A stretch of 64,000 bases of DNA from Colletes latitarsis. Taxonomy: Eukaryota; Arthropoda; Insecta; Hymenoptera; Colletidae. The stretch spans positions 2,418,001 through 2,482,000 of the forward strand of contig NC_135141.1 of assembly GCF_051014445.1 (NCBI RefSeq), read 5' to 3'. Shown here in pieces: positions 29,291 through 44,165 of the stretch (within the stretch, counting starts at the first letter, position 1; each line of letters opens with the position of its first letter). A program made the position numbers and the translations under genes. The notes beneath the pieces are model-generated. The model made no database searches and was not told the origin of the DNA. It worked only from the letters and a program-made list of their open reading frames with translations.

Positions 29291-32200
29291 ACCCAGACCA
29301 AACCGGTGTGTTCCTCTAAAATATTGATCGAAACCAGGTTTAATTGTCTGTTTCAGTGTGGTACCACATCACTACGTGATTCAGTCCACAGAAAACCTAG
29401 GATCTGGCCAACAAGAATGCGGAAAAGGTAAAATCATGAGCCAGATGCGGGGATAACGCAGACCTAACCCAGACCTAACCGGTGTTATCCTCTAAAATGT
29501 GGATCGAAGCCAGGTTTAATTGACTGTTTCAGTGTGGTACCACATTACTACGTGACTCAAACCCGAAAAAACCCAGGTTCTGGCCAACAAGTATGCGAAG
29601 AAGGCAAAATCATGAGCCAGATGTGGGCATAAGCCAGACCTAACCCAGACGTAGCCGGTTTTATCTTCTAAAATATTGATCGAAACCAGGTTTTATTGAC
29701 TGCTACTGTGTGGTACCACATTACTACGTGATTCAAATCCGAAAAAACCCAGGATCTGGCCAACAAGTACGCAAAGAAGGCAAAATCATGAGCCAGATGC
29801 GCGCATAACCCAGACCTAAACCAGACCTAACCAGTGTCATCCTCTAAAATATTGATCGAAACCAAGTTTAATGGGCGGTTTCAGTGTGGTACCACATTAC
29901 TACGTGACTCAAACCCGAAAAAACCCAGGATCTGGCCAACAAGTATGCGAAGAAGGCAAAATCATGAGCCAGATGCGTGCATAACTCAGACCTAACCCAG
30001 ACCTAACCGGTTTTATCCTGTAGAATATTGATCGAATCCAGCTTTAATTGACTGTTTCAATGTGGTACAACATTACTACGTGATTCAAATCCGAAAAAAC
30101 CCAGGATCTGGCCAACAAGTACGCAAAGAAGGCAAAATCATGAGCCAGATGCGCGCATAACCCAGACCTAAACCAGACCTAACCAGTGTCATCCTCTAAA
30201 ATATTGATCGAAACCAAGTTTAATGGGCGGTTTCAGTGTGGTACCACATTACTACGTGACTCAAACCCGAAAAAACCCAGGATCTGGCCAACAAGTATGC
30301 GAAGAAGGCAAAATCATGAGCCAGATGCGTGCATAACCCAGACCTAACCCAGACCTAACCGGTGTTATCGTCCAAAATATTGATCGAAACCAAATTTAAT
30401 GGATTGTTTCTGAGTGCTACCACATTACTACGTGATGCGAAACCGAAAAAACCCAGGATCAGGCCAACAAGTATGCGAAGAAGGAAAAATCATGTGCCAG
30501 ATGCGCGCATAACCCAGACCTAACCCAGACCTAACCGGTTTTATCCTCTAAAATGTAGATCCAAACCAAGTTTAATGGACTGTTTCAGTGTGGTACCACA
30601 TTACTACGTGACTCAAACCCGAAAAAACCCTGGTTCTGGCCAACAAGTATGCGAAGAAGGCAAATCATGAGCCAGATGCGTGCATAACCCAGACCTAACC
30701 CAGACCCAACCGGTTTTATCCTCTAAAATATTGATCGAAACCAGGTTTTATTGACTGTTACTGTGTGGTACCACATTACTACGTGATTCAAATCCGAAAA
30801 AACCCAGGATCTGGCCAACAAGTATGCGAAGAAGGCAAAATCTTCAGCCAGATGCGGGCATAAGCCAGACCTAACCGGTTTTGTCCTCTAAAATATTGAT
30901 CGAATCCAGGCTTTATTGACTGTTACTGTGTGGTACCACATTACTACGTGATTCAAATCCGAAAAAACCCAGGATCTGGCCAACAAGTATGCAAAGAAGG
31001 CAAAATCATGAGCCAGACGCGGGCATAACACAGACCTAACCCAGACCTAACCGGTTTTATCCTCTATAATATTGATCGACACTAGGTTTAGTTGACTGTT
31101 TCGTTGTGGTACCGCATTACTACGTGATTCAAACAGGGTAAAACCCAGGTTCTGGCCAACAAGTATGCGAAGAAGGCAAAATCATGAGCCAGATGCGTGC
31201 ATAACCCAGACCTAACCGAGACCTAACCGGTTTTATCCTCTAAATTGTTGATCGAAACCAGGTTTAGTTGACTGTTTCGTTGTGGTACCGCATTACTACG
31301 TGATTCAAACAGGGTAAAACCCAGGTTCTGGCCAACAAGTATGCGAAGAAGGCAAAATCATGAGCCAGATGCGTGCATAACCCAGACCTAACCGAGACCT
31401 AACCCGTTTTATCCTCTAAACTCTTGATCGAAACCTGGCTTTATTGACTGTTACTGTGTGGTACCACATTACTACGTGATTCAAATCCGAAAAAACCCAG
31501 GATCTGGCCAACAAGTATGCGAAGAAGGCAAAATCTTGAGCCAGATGCGGGCATAAGCCAGACCTAACCGGTTTTGTCCTCTAAAATATTGATCGAAACC
31601 AGGCTTTATTGACTGTTACTGTGTGGTACCACATTACTACGTGACTCAAACCCGAAAAAACCCAGGATCTGGCCAACAAGTATGCAAAGAAGGCAAAATC
31701 ATGAGCCAGATACGTGCATAACTCAGACCTAACCCAGACCTAACCGGTGTTATCCTCTAAAATGTGGATCGAAGCCAGCCTTAATTGACTGTTTCAGTGT
31801 GGTACCACATTACTACGTGATTCAAATTCGAGAAAACCCAGGATCTGGCCAACAAGTATGCGAAGAAGGCATAATCATGAGCCAGATGCGGGCATAAGCC
31901 AGACCTAACCCAGACCTAACCGGTTTTATCCTCTAAACTCTTGATCGAAACCTGGCTTTATTGACTGTTACTGTGTGGTACCACATTACTACGTGTTTCA
32001 AATCCGAAAAAACCCAAAATCTGGCCAACAAGTATGCAAAGATGGCAAAATCATGAGCCAGATGCGGGCATAAGCCAGACCTAACCCAGACCTAACCGGT
32101 GTCATCCTTTAAAATGTTGATCGAAACCAAGTTTAATGGACTGTTTCAGTGTGGTACCACATTACTACGTGACTCAAACCCGAAAAAACCCGGGATCTGG

Positions 32201-34706
32201 CCAACAAGTATGCGAAGAAGGCAAAATCATGAGCCAGATGCGTGCATAACCCAGACCTAACCCAGACCTAACCGGTGTTATCCTCTAAAATGCGGATCAA
32301 AACCAGCTTTAATTGACTGTTTCTGTGTGGTACCACATTACTACCTGATTCAAAACCGAAAAACCCTGGATCAGGCCAACAAGTATGCGAAGAAGGCAAA
32401 ATCATGTTCCAGATACGGGCATAACCCAGACCTAACCCAGACCAAACCGGTGTGATCCTCTAAAATATTGATCGAAACCAGGTTTAATTGTCTGTTTCAG
32501 TGTGGAACCACATTACTACGTGATTCAATCCACAGAAAACCTAGGATCTGGCCAACAAGAATGCGGAAAAGGTAAAATCATGAGCCAGATGCGGGCATAA
32601 CGCAGACCTAACTCAGACCTAACCGGTGTTATCCTCTAAAATGTGGATCGAAGCCAGCTTGAATTGACTGTTTCAGTGTGGTACCACATTACTACGTGAC
32701 TCAAACCCGAAAAAACCCAGGTTCTGGCCAACAAGTATGTGAAGAAGGCAAAATCATGAGCCAGATGTGGGCATAAGCCAAACCTAACCCAGACCTAACC
32801 GGTTTTATCCTCTAAAATATTGATCGAAACCAGGTTTTATTGACTGCTACTGTGTGGTACCACATTACTACGTGATTCAAATCCGAAAAAACCCAGGATC
32901 TGGCCAACAAGTATGCAAAGAAGGCAAAATCATGAGCCAGATGCGCGCATAACCCAGACCTAACCGGTGTCATCCTCTAAAATATTGATCGAAACCAAGT
33001 TTAATGGGCGGTTTCAGTGTGGTATCACATTACAACGAGACTCAAACCCGAAAAAAACCCAGGATCTGGCCAACAAGTATGCGAAGAAGGCAAAATCATG
33101 AGCCAGATGCGTGCATAACCCAGACCTAACCCAGACCTAACCGGTTTTATCCTCTAAAATATTGATCGAAACCAAATTTAATGGACTGTTTCAGTGTGGT
33201 ACCACATTACTACGTGACTCAAACCCGAAAAAACCCAGGTTCTGGCCAACAAGTATTCTAAGAAGGCAAAATCATGAGCCAGATGAGGGCATAACCCAGA
33301 CCTAACCCAGACCTAACCGGTTTTATCCTCTTAAATATTGATCGAAACCAGGTTTTATTGACTGTTACTGTGTGGTACCACATTACTACGTGATTCAAAT
33401 CCGAAAAACCCAGGAACTGGCCAACAAGTATGCGAAGAAGGCAAAATCTTGAGCCAGATGCGGGCATAAGCCAGACCTAACCAGTTTTGTCCTCTAAAAT
33501 ATTAATCGAAGCCAGGCTTTATTGACTGTTACTGTGTGGTACCACTTTACTACGTGATTTAAATCCGAAAAAAACCCAGGATCTGGCCAACAAGTATGCA
33601 AAGAAGGCAAAATCATGAGCCAAATGCGGGCATAACACAGACCTAACCCAGACCTAACCGGTTTTATCCTCTAAAATATTGATCGAAACCAGGTTTTATT
33701 GACTGTTACTGTGTGGTACCACATTACTACGTGATTTAAATCCGAAAAAAACCCAGGATCTGGCCAACAAGTATGCAAAGAAGGCAAAATCATGAGCCAG
33801 ATGCGGGCATAACACAGACCTAACCCAGACCTAACCGGTTATATTCTCTAAAATATTGATCGAAACCAGGTTTTGTTTACTGTTTCGTTGTGGTACCGCA
33901 TTACTACGTGATTCAAACAGGGTAAAACCCAGGTTCTGGCCAACAAGTATGCGAAGAAGGCAAAATCATGAGCCAGATGCGGGCATAAGCCAGACCTAAC
34001 CCAGCCCTAACCTGTTTTATCCTCTAAAATATTGATCGAAACCAGGTTTTATTGACTGTTACTGTGTGGTACCACATTACTGCGTGATTCAAATCCGAAA
34101 AAACCCAGGATCTGGCCAACAAGTATGCAAAGATGGAAAAATCATGAGCCAGATGCGGGCATAACCCAGACCTAACCGGTTTTATCCTCTAAAATAGTGA
34201 TCGAAATGAGGTTTAATTGACTGTTACTGTGTGGTGCCACATTACTACGTGATTCAAATCCGAAAAAACCCAGGATCTGGCCAACAAGTATGCAAAGAAT
34301 TCAAAATCATGAGCGAGATGCGGGCATAACCCAGACCTAGCCCAGACCTAACCGGAGTTATCCTCTAAAATGTGGATCGAAACCAGCTTTAATTGACTGT
34401 ATCTGTGTGGTACCACATTACTACGTGATTCAAATCCGAAAAAACCCAGGATCTGGCCAACAAGTATGCAAAGAAGACAAAATCATGAGCCAGATGCGCG
34501 CATAACCCAGACCTAAACCAGCCCTAACCTGTTTTATCCTCTAAAATATTGATCGAAACCAGGTTTTATTGACTGTTACTGTGTGGTACCACATTACTGC
34601 GTGATTCAAATCCGAAAAAACCCAGGATCTGGCCAACAAGCACGCAAAGAAGGCAAAATCACGAGCCAGATGCGCGCATAACCCAGACCTAAACCAGACC
34701 TAACCG

Positions 34707-35400
34707 GTGTCATCCTCTAAAATATTGATCGAGACCAAGTTTAATGGGCCGTTTCAGTGTGGTATCACATTACTACGTGACTCAAACCCGAAAAAAAACC
34801 CAGGATCTGGCTTACAAGTATGCGAAGAAGGCATAATCATGAGCCAGGTGCGTGCATATCCCAGACCTAACCCAGACCTAACCGGTGTTATCCTCTAAAA
34901 TGTGGATCGAAACCAGCGTTAATTGACTGTTTCTGTGTGGTACCACATTACTACGTGATTCAAAACCGAAAAAACCCAGGGTCAGGCCAACAAGTATGCG
35001 AAGAAGGCAAAATCATGTGCCAGATACGGGCATAACCCAGACCTTAACCAGACCTAACCGGTGTCATCCTCTAAAATATTGATCGAGACCAAGTTTAATG
35101 GGCCGTTTCAGTGTGGTATCACATTACTACGTGACTCAAACCCGAAAAAAAACCCAGGATCTGGCCTACAAGTATGCGAAGAAGGCATAATCATGAGCCA
35201 GATGCGTGCATATCCCAGACCTAACCCAGACCTAACCGGTGTTATCCTCTAAAATGTGGATCGAAACCAGCGTTAATTGACTGTTTCTGTGTGGTACCAC
35301 ATTACTACGTGATTCAAAACCGAAAAAACCCAGGGTCAGGCCAACAAGTATGCGAAGAAGGCAAAATCATGTGCCAGATACGGGCATAACCCAGACCTAA
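34707..35400. repeat. 354-bp dimer, two tandem copies
   Basis: Starts at 34707 and 35061, matching the pair at 28598/28952 at an offset of 6,109 bp. It belongs to the second large higher-order repeat copy. Confidence 0.85.
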
Positions 35401-38400
35401 CCCAGACCAAACCGGTGTGTTCCTCTAAAATATTGATCGAAACCAGGTTTAATTGTCTGTTTCAGTGTGGTACCACATCACTACGTGATTCAGTCCACAG
35501 AAAACCTAGGATCTGGCCAACAAGAATGCGGAAAAGGTAAAATCATGAGCCAGATGCGGGGATAACGCAGACCTAACCCAGACCTAACCGGTGTTATCCT
35601 CTAAAATGTGGATCGAAGCCAGGTTTAATTGACTGTTTCAGTGTGGTACCACATTACTACGTGACTCAAACCCGAAAAAACCCAGGTACTGGCCAACAAG
35701 TATGCGAAGAAGGCAAAATCATGAGCCAGATGTGGGCATAAGCCAGACCTAACCCAGACGTAGCCGGTTTTATCTTCTAAAATATTGATCGAAACCAGGT
35801 TTTATTGACTTTTACTGTGTGGTACCACATTACTACGTGATTCAAAACCGAAAAAACCCAGGATCTGGCCAACAAGTACGCAAAGAAGGCAAAATCATGA
35901 GCCAGATGCGCGCATAACCCAGACCTAAACCAGACCTAACCAGTGTCATCCTCTAAAATATTGATCGAAACCAAGTTTAATGGGCGGTTTCAGTGTGGTA
36001 CCACATTACTACGTGACTCAAACCCGAAAAAAACCAGGATCTGGCCAACAAGTATGCGAAGAAGGCAAAATCATGAGCCAGATGCGTGCATAACTCAGAC
36101 CTAACCCAGACCTAACCGGTTTTATCCTGTAGAATATTGATCGAATCCAGCTTTAATTGACTGTTTCAATGTGGTACAACATTGCTACGTGATTCAAATC
36201 CGAAAAAACCCAGGATCTGGCCAACAAGTACGCAAAGAAGGCAAAATCATGAGCCAGATGCGCGCATAACCCAGACCTAAACCAGACCTAACCAGTGTCA
36301 TCCTCTAAAATATTGATCGAAACCAAGTTTAATGGGCGGTTTCAGTGTGGTACCACATTACTACGTGACTCAAACCCGAAAAAACCCAGGATCTGGCCAA
36401 CAAGTATGCGAAGAAGGCAAAATCATGAGCCAGATGCGTGCATAACCCAGACCTAACCCAGACCTACCAGTTTTGTCCTCTAAAATATTAATCGAAGCCA
36501 GGCTTTATTGACTGTTACTGTGTGGTACCACTTTACTACGTGATTTAAATCCGAAAAAAACCCAGGATCTGGCCAACAAGTATGCAAAGAAGGCAAAATC
36601 ATGAGCCAGATGCGGGCATAACACAGACCTAACCCAGACCTAACCGGTTTTATCCTCTAAAATATTGATCGAAACCAGGTTTTATTGACTGTTACTGTGT
36701 GGTACCACATTACTACGTGATTCAAATCCGAAAAAACCCAGGATCTGGCCAACAAGTATGCGAAGAAGGCAAAATCTTGAGCCAGATGCGGGCATAAGCC
36801 AGACCTAACCGGTTTTGTCCTCTAAAATATTGATCGAAACCAGGCTTTATTGACTGTTACTGTGTGGTACCACATTACTACGTGACTCAAACCCGAAAAA
36901 ACCCAGGATCTGGCCAACAAGTATGCAAAGAAGGCAAAATCATGAGCCAGATACGTGCATAACTCAGACCTAACCCAGACCTAACCGGTGTTATCCTCTA
37001 AAATGTGGATCGAAGCCAGCCTTAATTGACTGTTTCAGTGTGGTACCACATTACTACGTGATTCAAATTCGAGAAAACCCAGGATCTGGCCAACAAGTAT
37101 GCGAAGAAGGCATAATCATGAGCCAGATGCGGGCATAAGCCAGACCTAACCCAGACCTAACCGGTTTTATCCTCTAAACTATTGATCGAAACCTGGCTTT
37201 ATTGACTGTTACTGTGTGGTACCACATTACTACGTGTTTCAAATCCGAAAAAACCCAAAATCTGGCCAACAAGTATGCAAAGATGGCAAAATCATGAGCC
37301 AGATGCGGGCATAAGCCAGACCTAACCCAGACCTAACCGGTGTCATCCTTTAAAATGTTGATCGAAACCAAGTTTAATGGACTGTTTCAGTGTGGTACCA
37401 CATTACTACGTGACTCAAACCCGAAAAAACCCAGGATCTGGCCAACAAGTATGCGAAGAAGGCAAAATCATGAGCCAGATGTGGGCATAAGCCAGACCTA
37501 ACCCAGACCTAACCGGTTTTATCCTCTAAAATAGTGATCGAAACCAGCTTTAATTGACTGTTTCTGTGTGGTACCACATTACTACGTGATTCAAAACCGA
37601 AGAAATTCAGGATCTGGCCAACATGTGTGCAAAGAAGGCAAAATCATGAGCCAGATGCGGGCATAACCCAGACCTAACCCAGACTTAACCGGTGTCATCC
37701 TTTAAAATATTGATCGAAACCAAGTTTAGTGGACTGTTTCAGTGTGTTACCACATTACTACCTAACTCAAACACGAAAAAACCCGGGATCTGGCCAACAA
37801 GTATGCGAAGAAGGCAAAATCATGAGCCAGATGCGTGCATAACCCAGACCTAACCCAGACCTAACCGGTGTTATCCTCTAAAATGTGGATCAAAACCAGC
37901 TTTAATTGACTGTTTCTGTGTGGTACCACATTACTACCTGATTCAAAACCGAAAAACCCTGGATCAGGCCAACAAGTATGCGAAGAAGGCAAAATCATGT
38001 TCCAGATACGGGCATAACCCAGACCTAACCCAGACCAAACCGGTGTGATCCTCTAAAATATTGATCGAAACCAGGTTTAATTGTCTGTTTCAGTGTGGAA
38101 CCACATTACTACGTGATTCAATCCACAGAAAACCTAGGATCTGGCCAACAAGAATGCGGAAAAGGTAAAATCATGAGCCAGATGCGGGCATAACGCAGAC
38201 CTAACCCAGACCTAACCGGTGTCATCCTTTAAAATGTTGATCGAAACCAAGTTTAATGGACTGTTTCAGTGTGGTACCACATTACTACGTGACTCAAACC
38301 CGAAAAAACCCAGGATCTGGCCAACAAGTATGCGAAGAAGGCAAAATCATGAGCCAGATGTGGGCATAAGCCAGACCTAACCCAGACCTAACCGGTGTTA

Positions 38401-40476
38401 TCCTCTAAAATGTGGATCGAAGCCAGCTTTAATTGACTGTTTCAGTGTGGTACCACATTACTACGTGACTCAAACCCGAAGAAACCCAGGTTCTGGCCAA
38501 CAAGTATGTGAAGAAGGCAAAATCATGAGCCAGATGTGGGCATAAGCCAAACCTAACCCAGACCTAACCGGTTTTATCCTCTAAAATATTGATCGAAACC
38601 AGGTTTTATTGACTGCTACTGTGTGGTACCACATTACTACGTGATTCAAATCCGAAAAAACCCAGGATCTGGCCAACAAGTATGCAAAGAAGGCAAAATC
38701 ATGAGCCAGATGCGCGCATAACCCAGACCTAACCGGTGTCATCCTCTAAAATATTGATCGAAACCAAGTTTAATGGGCAGTTTCAGTGTGGTATCACATT
38801 ACAACGAGACTCAAACCCGAAAAAAACCCAGGATCTGGCCAACAAGTATGCGAAGAAGGCAAAATCATGATCCAGATGCGTGCATAACCCAGACCTAACC
38901 CAGACCTAACCGGTTTTATCCTCTAAAATATTGATCGAAACCAAATTTAATGGACTGTTTCAGTGTGGTACCACATTACTACGTGACTCAAACCCGAAAA
39001 AACCCAGGTTCTGGCCAACAAGTATGCAAAGAATTCAAAATCATGAGCGAGATGCGGGCATAACCCAGACCTAGCCCAGACCTAACCGGAGCTATCCTCT
39101 AAAATGTGGATCGAAACCAGCTTTAATTGACTGTTTCTGTGTGGTACCACATTACTACGTGATTCAAATCCGAAAAAACCCAGGATCTGGCCAACAAGTA
39201 TGCGAAGAAGGCAAAATCTTGAGCCAGATGCGGGCATAAGCCAGACCTAACCAGTTTTGTCCTCTAAAATATTAATCGAAGCCAGGCTTTATTGACTGTT
39301 ACTGTGTGGTACCACTTTACTACGTGATTTAAATCCGAAAAAAACCCAGGATCTGGCCAACAAGTATGCAAAGAAGGCAAAATCATGAGCCAGATGCGGG
39401 CATAACACAGACCTAACCCAGACCTAACCGGTTTTATCCTCTAAAATATTGATCGAAACCAGGTTTTATTGACTGTTACTGGGTGGTACCACATTACTAC
39501 GTGATTTAAATCCGAAAAAAACCCAGGATCTGGCCAACAAGTATGCAAAGAAGGCAAAATCATGAGCCAGATGCGGGCATAACACAGACCTAACCCAGAC
39601 CTAACCGGTTATATTCTCTAAAATATTGATCGAAACCAGGTTTTGTTGACTGTTTCGTTGTGGTACCGCATTACTACGTGATTCAAACAGGGTAAAACCC
39701 AGGTTCTGGCCAACAAGTATGCGAAGAAGGCAAAATCATGAGCCAGATGCGGGCATAAGCCAGACCTAACCCAGCCCTAACCTGTTTTATCCTCTAAAAT
39801 ATTGATCGAAACCAGGTTTTATTGACTGTTACTGTGTGGTACCACATTACTGCGTGATTCAAATCCGAAAAAACCCAGGATCTGGCCAACAAGTATGCAA
39901 AGATGGAAAAATCATGAGCCAGATGCGGGCATAACCCAGACCTAACCGGTTTTATCCTCTAAAATAGTGATCGAAATGAGGTTTAATTGACTGTTACTGT
40001 GTGGTGCCACATTACTACGTGATTCAAATCCGAAGAAACCCAGGATCTGGCCAACAAGTATGCAAAGAATTCAAAATCATGAGCGAGATGCGGGCATAAC
40101 CCAGACCTAGCCCAGACCTAACCGGAGTTATCCTCTAAAATGTGGATCGAAACCAGCTTTAATGGACTGTTTCTGTGTGGTACCACATTACTACGTGATT
40201 CAAATCCGAAAAAACCCAGGATCTGGCCAACAAGTATGCAAAGAAGACAAAATCATGAGCCAGATGCGCGCATAACCCAGACCTAAACCAGCCCTAACCT
40301 GTTTTATCCTCTAAAATATTGATCGAAACCAGGTTTTATTGACTGTTACTGTGTGGTACCACATTACTGCGTGATTCAAATCCGAAAAAACCCAGGATCT
40401 GGCCAACAAGCACGCAAAGAAGGCAAAATCACGAGCCAGATGCGCGCATAACCCAGACCTAAACCAGACCTAACCG

Positions 40477-41520
40477 GTGTCATCCTCTAAAATATTGATC
40501 GAGACCAAGTTTAATGGGCCGTTTCAGTGTGGTATCACATTACTACGTGACTCAAACCCGAAAAAAAACCCAGGATCTGGCTTACAAGTATGCGAAGAAG
40601 GCATAATCATGAGCCAGATGCGTGCATATCCCAGACCTAACCCAGACCTAACCGGTGTTATCCTCTAAAATGTGGATCGAAACCAGCGTTAATTGACTGT
40701 TTCTGTGTGGTACCACATTACTACGTGATTCAAAACCGAAAAAACCCAGGGTCAGGCCAACAAGTATGCGAAGAAGGCAAAATCATGTGCCAGATACGGG
40801 CATAACCCAGACCTAAACCAGACCTAACCGGTGTCATCCTCTAAAATATTGATCGAGACCAAGTTTAATGGGCCGTTTCAGTGTGGTATCACATTACTAC
40901 GTGACTCAAACCCGAAAAAAAACCCAGGATCTGGCCTACAAGTATGCGTAGAAGGCATAATCATGAGCCAGATGCGTGCATATCCCAGACCTAACCCAGA
41001 CCTAACCGGTGTTATCCTCTAAAATGTGGATCGAAACCAGCGTTAATTGACTGTTTCTGTGTGGTACCACATTACTACGTGATTCAAAACCGAAAAAACC
41101 CAGGGTCAGGCCAACAAGTATGCGAAGAAGGCAAAATCATGTGCCAGATACGGGCATAACCCAGACCTAAACCAGACCTAACCGGTGTCATCCTCTAAAA
41201 TATTGATCGAGACCAAGTTTAATGGGCCGTTTCAGTGTGGTATCACATTACTACGTGACTCAAACCCGAAAAAAAACCCAGGATCTGGGCTACAAGTATG
41301 CGAAGAAGGCATAATCATGAGCCAGATGCGTGCATATCCCAGACCTAACCCAGACCTAACCGGTGTTATCCTCTAAAATGTGGATCGAAACCAGCGTTAA
41401 TTGACTGTTTCTGTGTGGTACCACATTACTACGTGATTCAAAACCGAAAAAACCCAGGGTCAGGCCAACAAGTATGCGAAGAAGGCAAAATCATGTGCCA
41501 GATACGGGCATAACCCAGAC
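40477..41520. repeat. 354-bp dimer, three tandem copies
   Basis: Starts at 40477, 40831 and 41185. Elsewhere in the window the dimer is present twice, so this array has gained one unit. The three copies differ by only a few bases. Confidence 0.85.
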
Positions 41521-43474
41521 CTAACCCAGACCAAACCGGTGTGTTCCTCTAAAATATTGATCGAAACCAGGTTTAATTGTCTGTTTCAGTGTGGTACCAC
41601 ATCACTACGTGATTCAGTCCACAGAAAACCTAGGATCTGGCCAACAAGAATGCGGAAAAGGTAAAATCATGAGCCAGATGCGGGGATAACGCAGACCTAA
41701 CCCAGACCTAACCGGTGTTATCCTCTAAAATGTGGATCGAAGCCAGGTTTAATTGACTGTTTCAGTGTGGTACCACATTACTACATGACTCAAACCCGAA
41801 AAAACCCAGGTTCTGGCCAACAAGTATGCGAAGAAGGCAAAATCATGAGCCAGATGTGGGCATAAGCCAGACCTAACCCAGACGTAGCCGGTTTTATCTT
41901 CTAAAATATTGATCGAAACCAAGTTTAATGGGCGGTTTCAGTGTGGTACCACATTACTACGTGATTCAAATCCGAAAAAACCCAGGATCTGGCCAACAAG
42001 TACGCAAAGAAGGCAAAATCATGAGCCAGATGCGCGCATAACCCAGACCTAAACCAGACCTAACCAGTGTCATCCTCTAAAATATTGATCGAAACCAAGT
42101 TTAATGGGCGGTTTCAGTGTGGTACCACATTACTACGTGACTCAAACCCGAAAAAACCCAGGATCTGGCCAACAAGTATGCGAAGAAGGCAAAATCATGA
42201 GCCAGATGCGTGCATAACCCAGACCTAACCCAGACCTAACCGGTGTTATCGTCCAAAATATTGATCGAAACCAAATTTAATGGATTGTTTCTGAGTGCTA
42301 CCACATTACTACGTGATGCGAAACCGAAAAAACTCAGGATCAGGCCAACAAGTATGCGAAGAAGGAAAAATCATGTGCCAGATGCGCGCATAACCCAGAC
42401 CTAACCCAGACCTAACCGGTGTCATCCTCTAAAATGTGGATCGAAGCCAGCCTTAATTGACTGTTTCAGTGTGGTACCACATTACTACGTGATTCAAATT
42501 CGAGAAAACCCAGGATCTGGCCAACAAGTATGCGAAGAAGGCATAATCATGAGCCAGATGCGGGCATAAGCCAGACCTAACCCAGACCTAACCGGTTTTA
42601 TCCTCTAAACTATTGATCGAAACCTGGCTTTATTGACTGTTACTGTGTGGTACCACATTACTACGTGTTTCAAATCCGAAAAAACCCAAAATCTGGCCAA
42701 CAAGTATGCAAAGATGGCAAAATCATGAGCCAGATGCGGGCATAAGCCAGACCTAACCCAGACCTAACCGGTGTCATCCTTTAAAATGTTGATCGAAACC
42801 AAGTTTAATGGACTGTTTCAGTGTGGTACCACATTACTACGTGACTCAAACCCGAAAAAACCCAGGATCTGGCCAACAAGTATGCGAAGAAGGCAAAATC
42901 ATGAGCCAGATGTGGGCATAAGCCAGACCTAACCCAGACCTAACCGGTTTTATCCTCTAAAATAGTGATCGAAACCAGCTTTAATTGACTGTTTCTGTGT
43001 GGTACCACATTACTACGTGATTCAAAACCGAAGAAATTCAGGATCTGGCCAACATGTGTGCAAAGAAGGCAAAATCATGAGCCAGATGCGGGCATAACCC
43101 AGACCTAACCCAGACTTAACCGGTGTCATCCTTTAAAATATTGATCGAAACCAAGTTTAGTGGACTGTTTCAGTGTGTTACCACATTACTACCTAACTCA
43201 AACACGAAAAAACCCGGGATCTGGCCAACAAGTATGCGAAGAAGGCAAAATCATGAGCCAGATGCGTGCATAACCCAGACCTAACCCAGACCTAACCGGT
43301 TTTATCCTCTAAAATATTGATCGAAACCAGGTTTTATTGACTGTTACTGTGTGGTACCACATTACTGCGTGATTCAAATCCGAAAAAACCCAGGATCTGG
43401 CCAACAAGCACGCAAAGAAGGCAAAATCACGAGCCAGATGCGCGCATAACCCAGACCTAAACCAGACCTAACCA

Positions 43475-44165
43475 GTGTCATCCTCTAAAATATTGATCGA
43501 GACCAAGTTTAATGGGCCGTTTCAGTGTGGTATCACATTACTACGTGACTCAAACCCGAAAAAAAACCCAGGATCTGGCTTACAAGTATGCGAAGAAGGC
43601 ATAATCATGAGCCAGATGCGTGCATATCCCAGACCTAACCCAGACCTAACCGGTGTTATCCTCTAAAATGTGGATCGAAACCAGCGTTAATTGACTGTTT
43701 CTGTGTGGTACCACATTACTACGTGATTCAAAACCGAAAAAACCCAGGGTCAGGCCAACAAGTATGCGAAGAAGGCAAAATCATGTGCCAGATACGGGCA
43801 TAACCCAGACCTAAACCAGACCTAACCGGTGTCATCCTCTAAAATATTGATCGAGACCAAGTTTAATGGGCCGTTTCAGTGTGGTATCACATTACTACGT
43901 GACTCAAACCCGAAAAAAAACCCAGGATCTGGCCTACAAGTATGCGAAGAAGGCATAATCATGAGCCAGATGCGTGCATATCCCAGACCTAACCCAGACC
44001 TAACCGGTGTTATCCTCTAAAATGTGGATCGAAACCAGCGTTAATTGACTGTTTCTGTGTGGTACCACATTACTACGTGATTCAAAACCGAAAAAACCCA
44101 GGGTCAGGCCAACAAGTATGCGAAGAAGGCAAAATCATGTGCCAGATACGGGCATAACCCAGACC
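43475..44165. repeat. 354-bp dimer, two tandem copies
   Basis: Starts at 43475 and 43829. It is followed by the same GACCAAACCGGTGTGTTCC variant monomer that follows the other dimer arrays. Confidence 0.85.

Larger units (their letters stand above)
23790..36180. repeat. Two copies of a ~6.1-6.5 kb higher-order repeat
   Basis: Positions 23.79-30.07 kb and 30.07-36.18 kb carry the same ordered series of variant monomers. Measured offsets are 6,285 bp (24121 to 30406), 6,461 bp (25311 to 31772) and 6,109 bp (27149 to 33258 and 28598 to 34707). The steps between offsets are 176 or 352 bp, so whole monomers were lost or gained after duplication. For example, two monomers near 25.85-26.2 kb are missing from the second copy near 32.19 kb. 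Confidence 0.8.
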
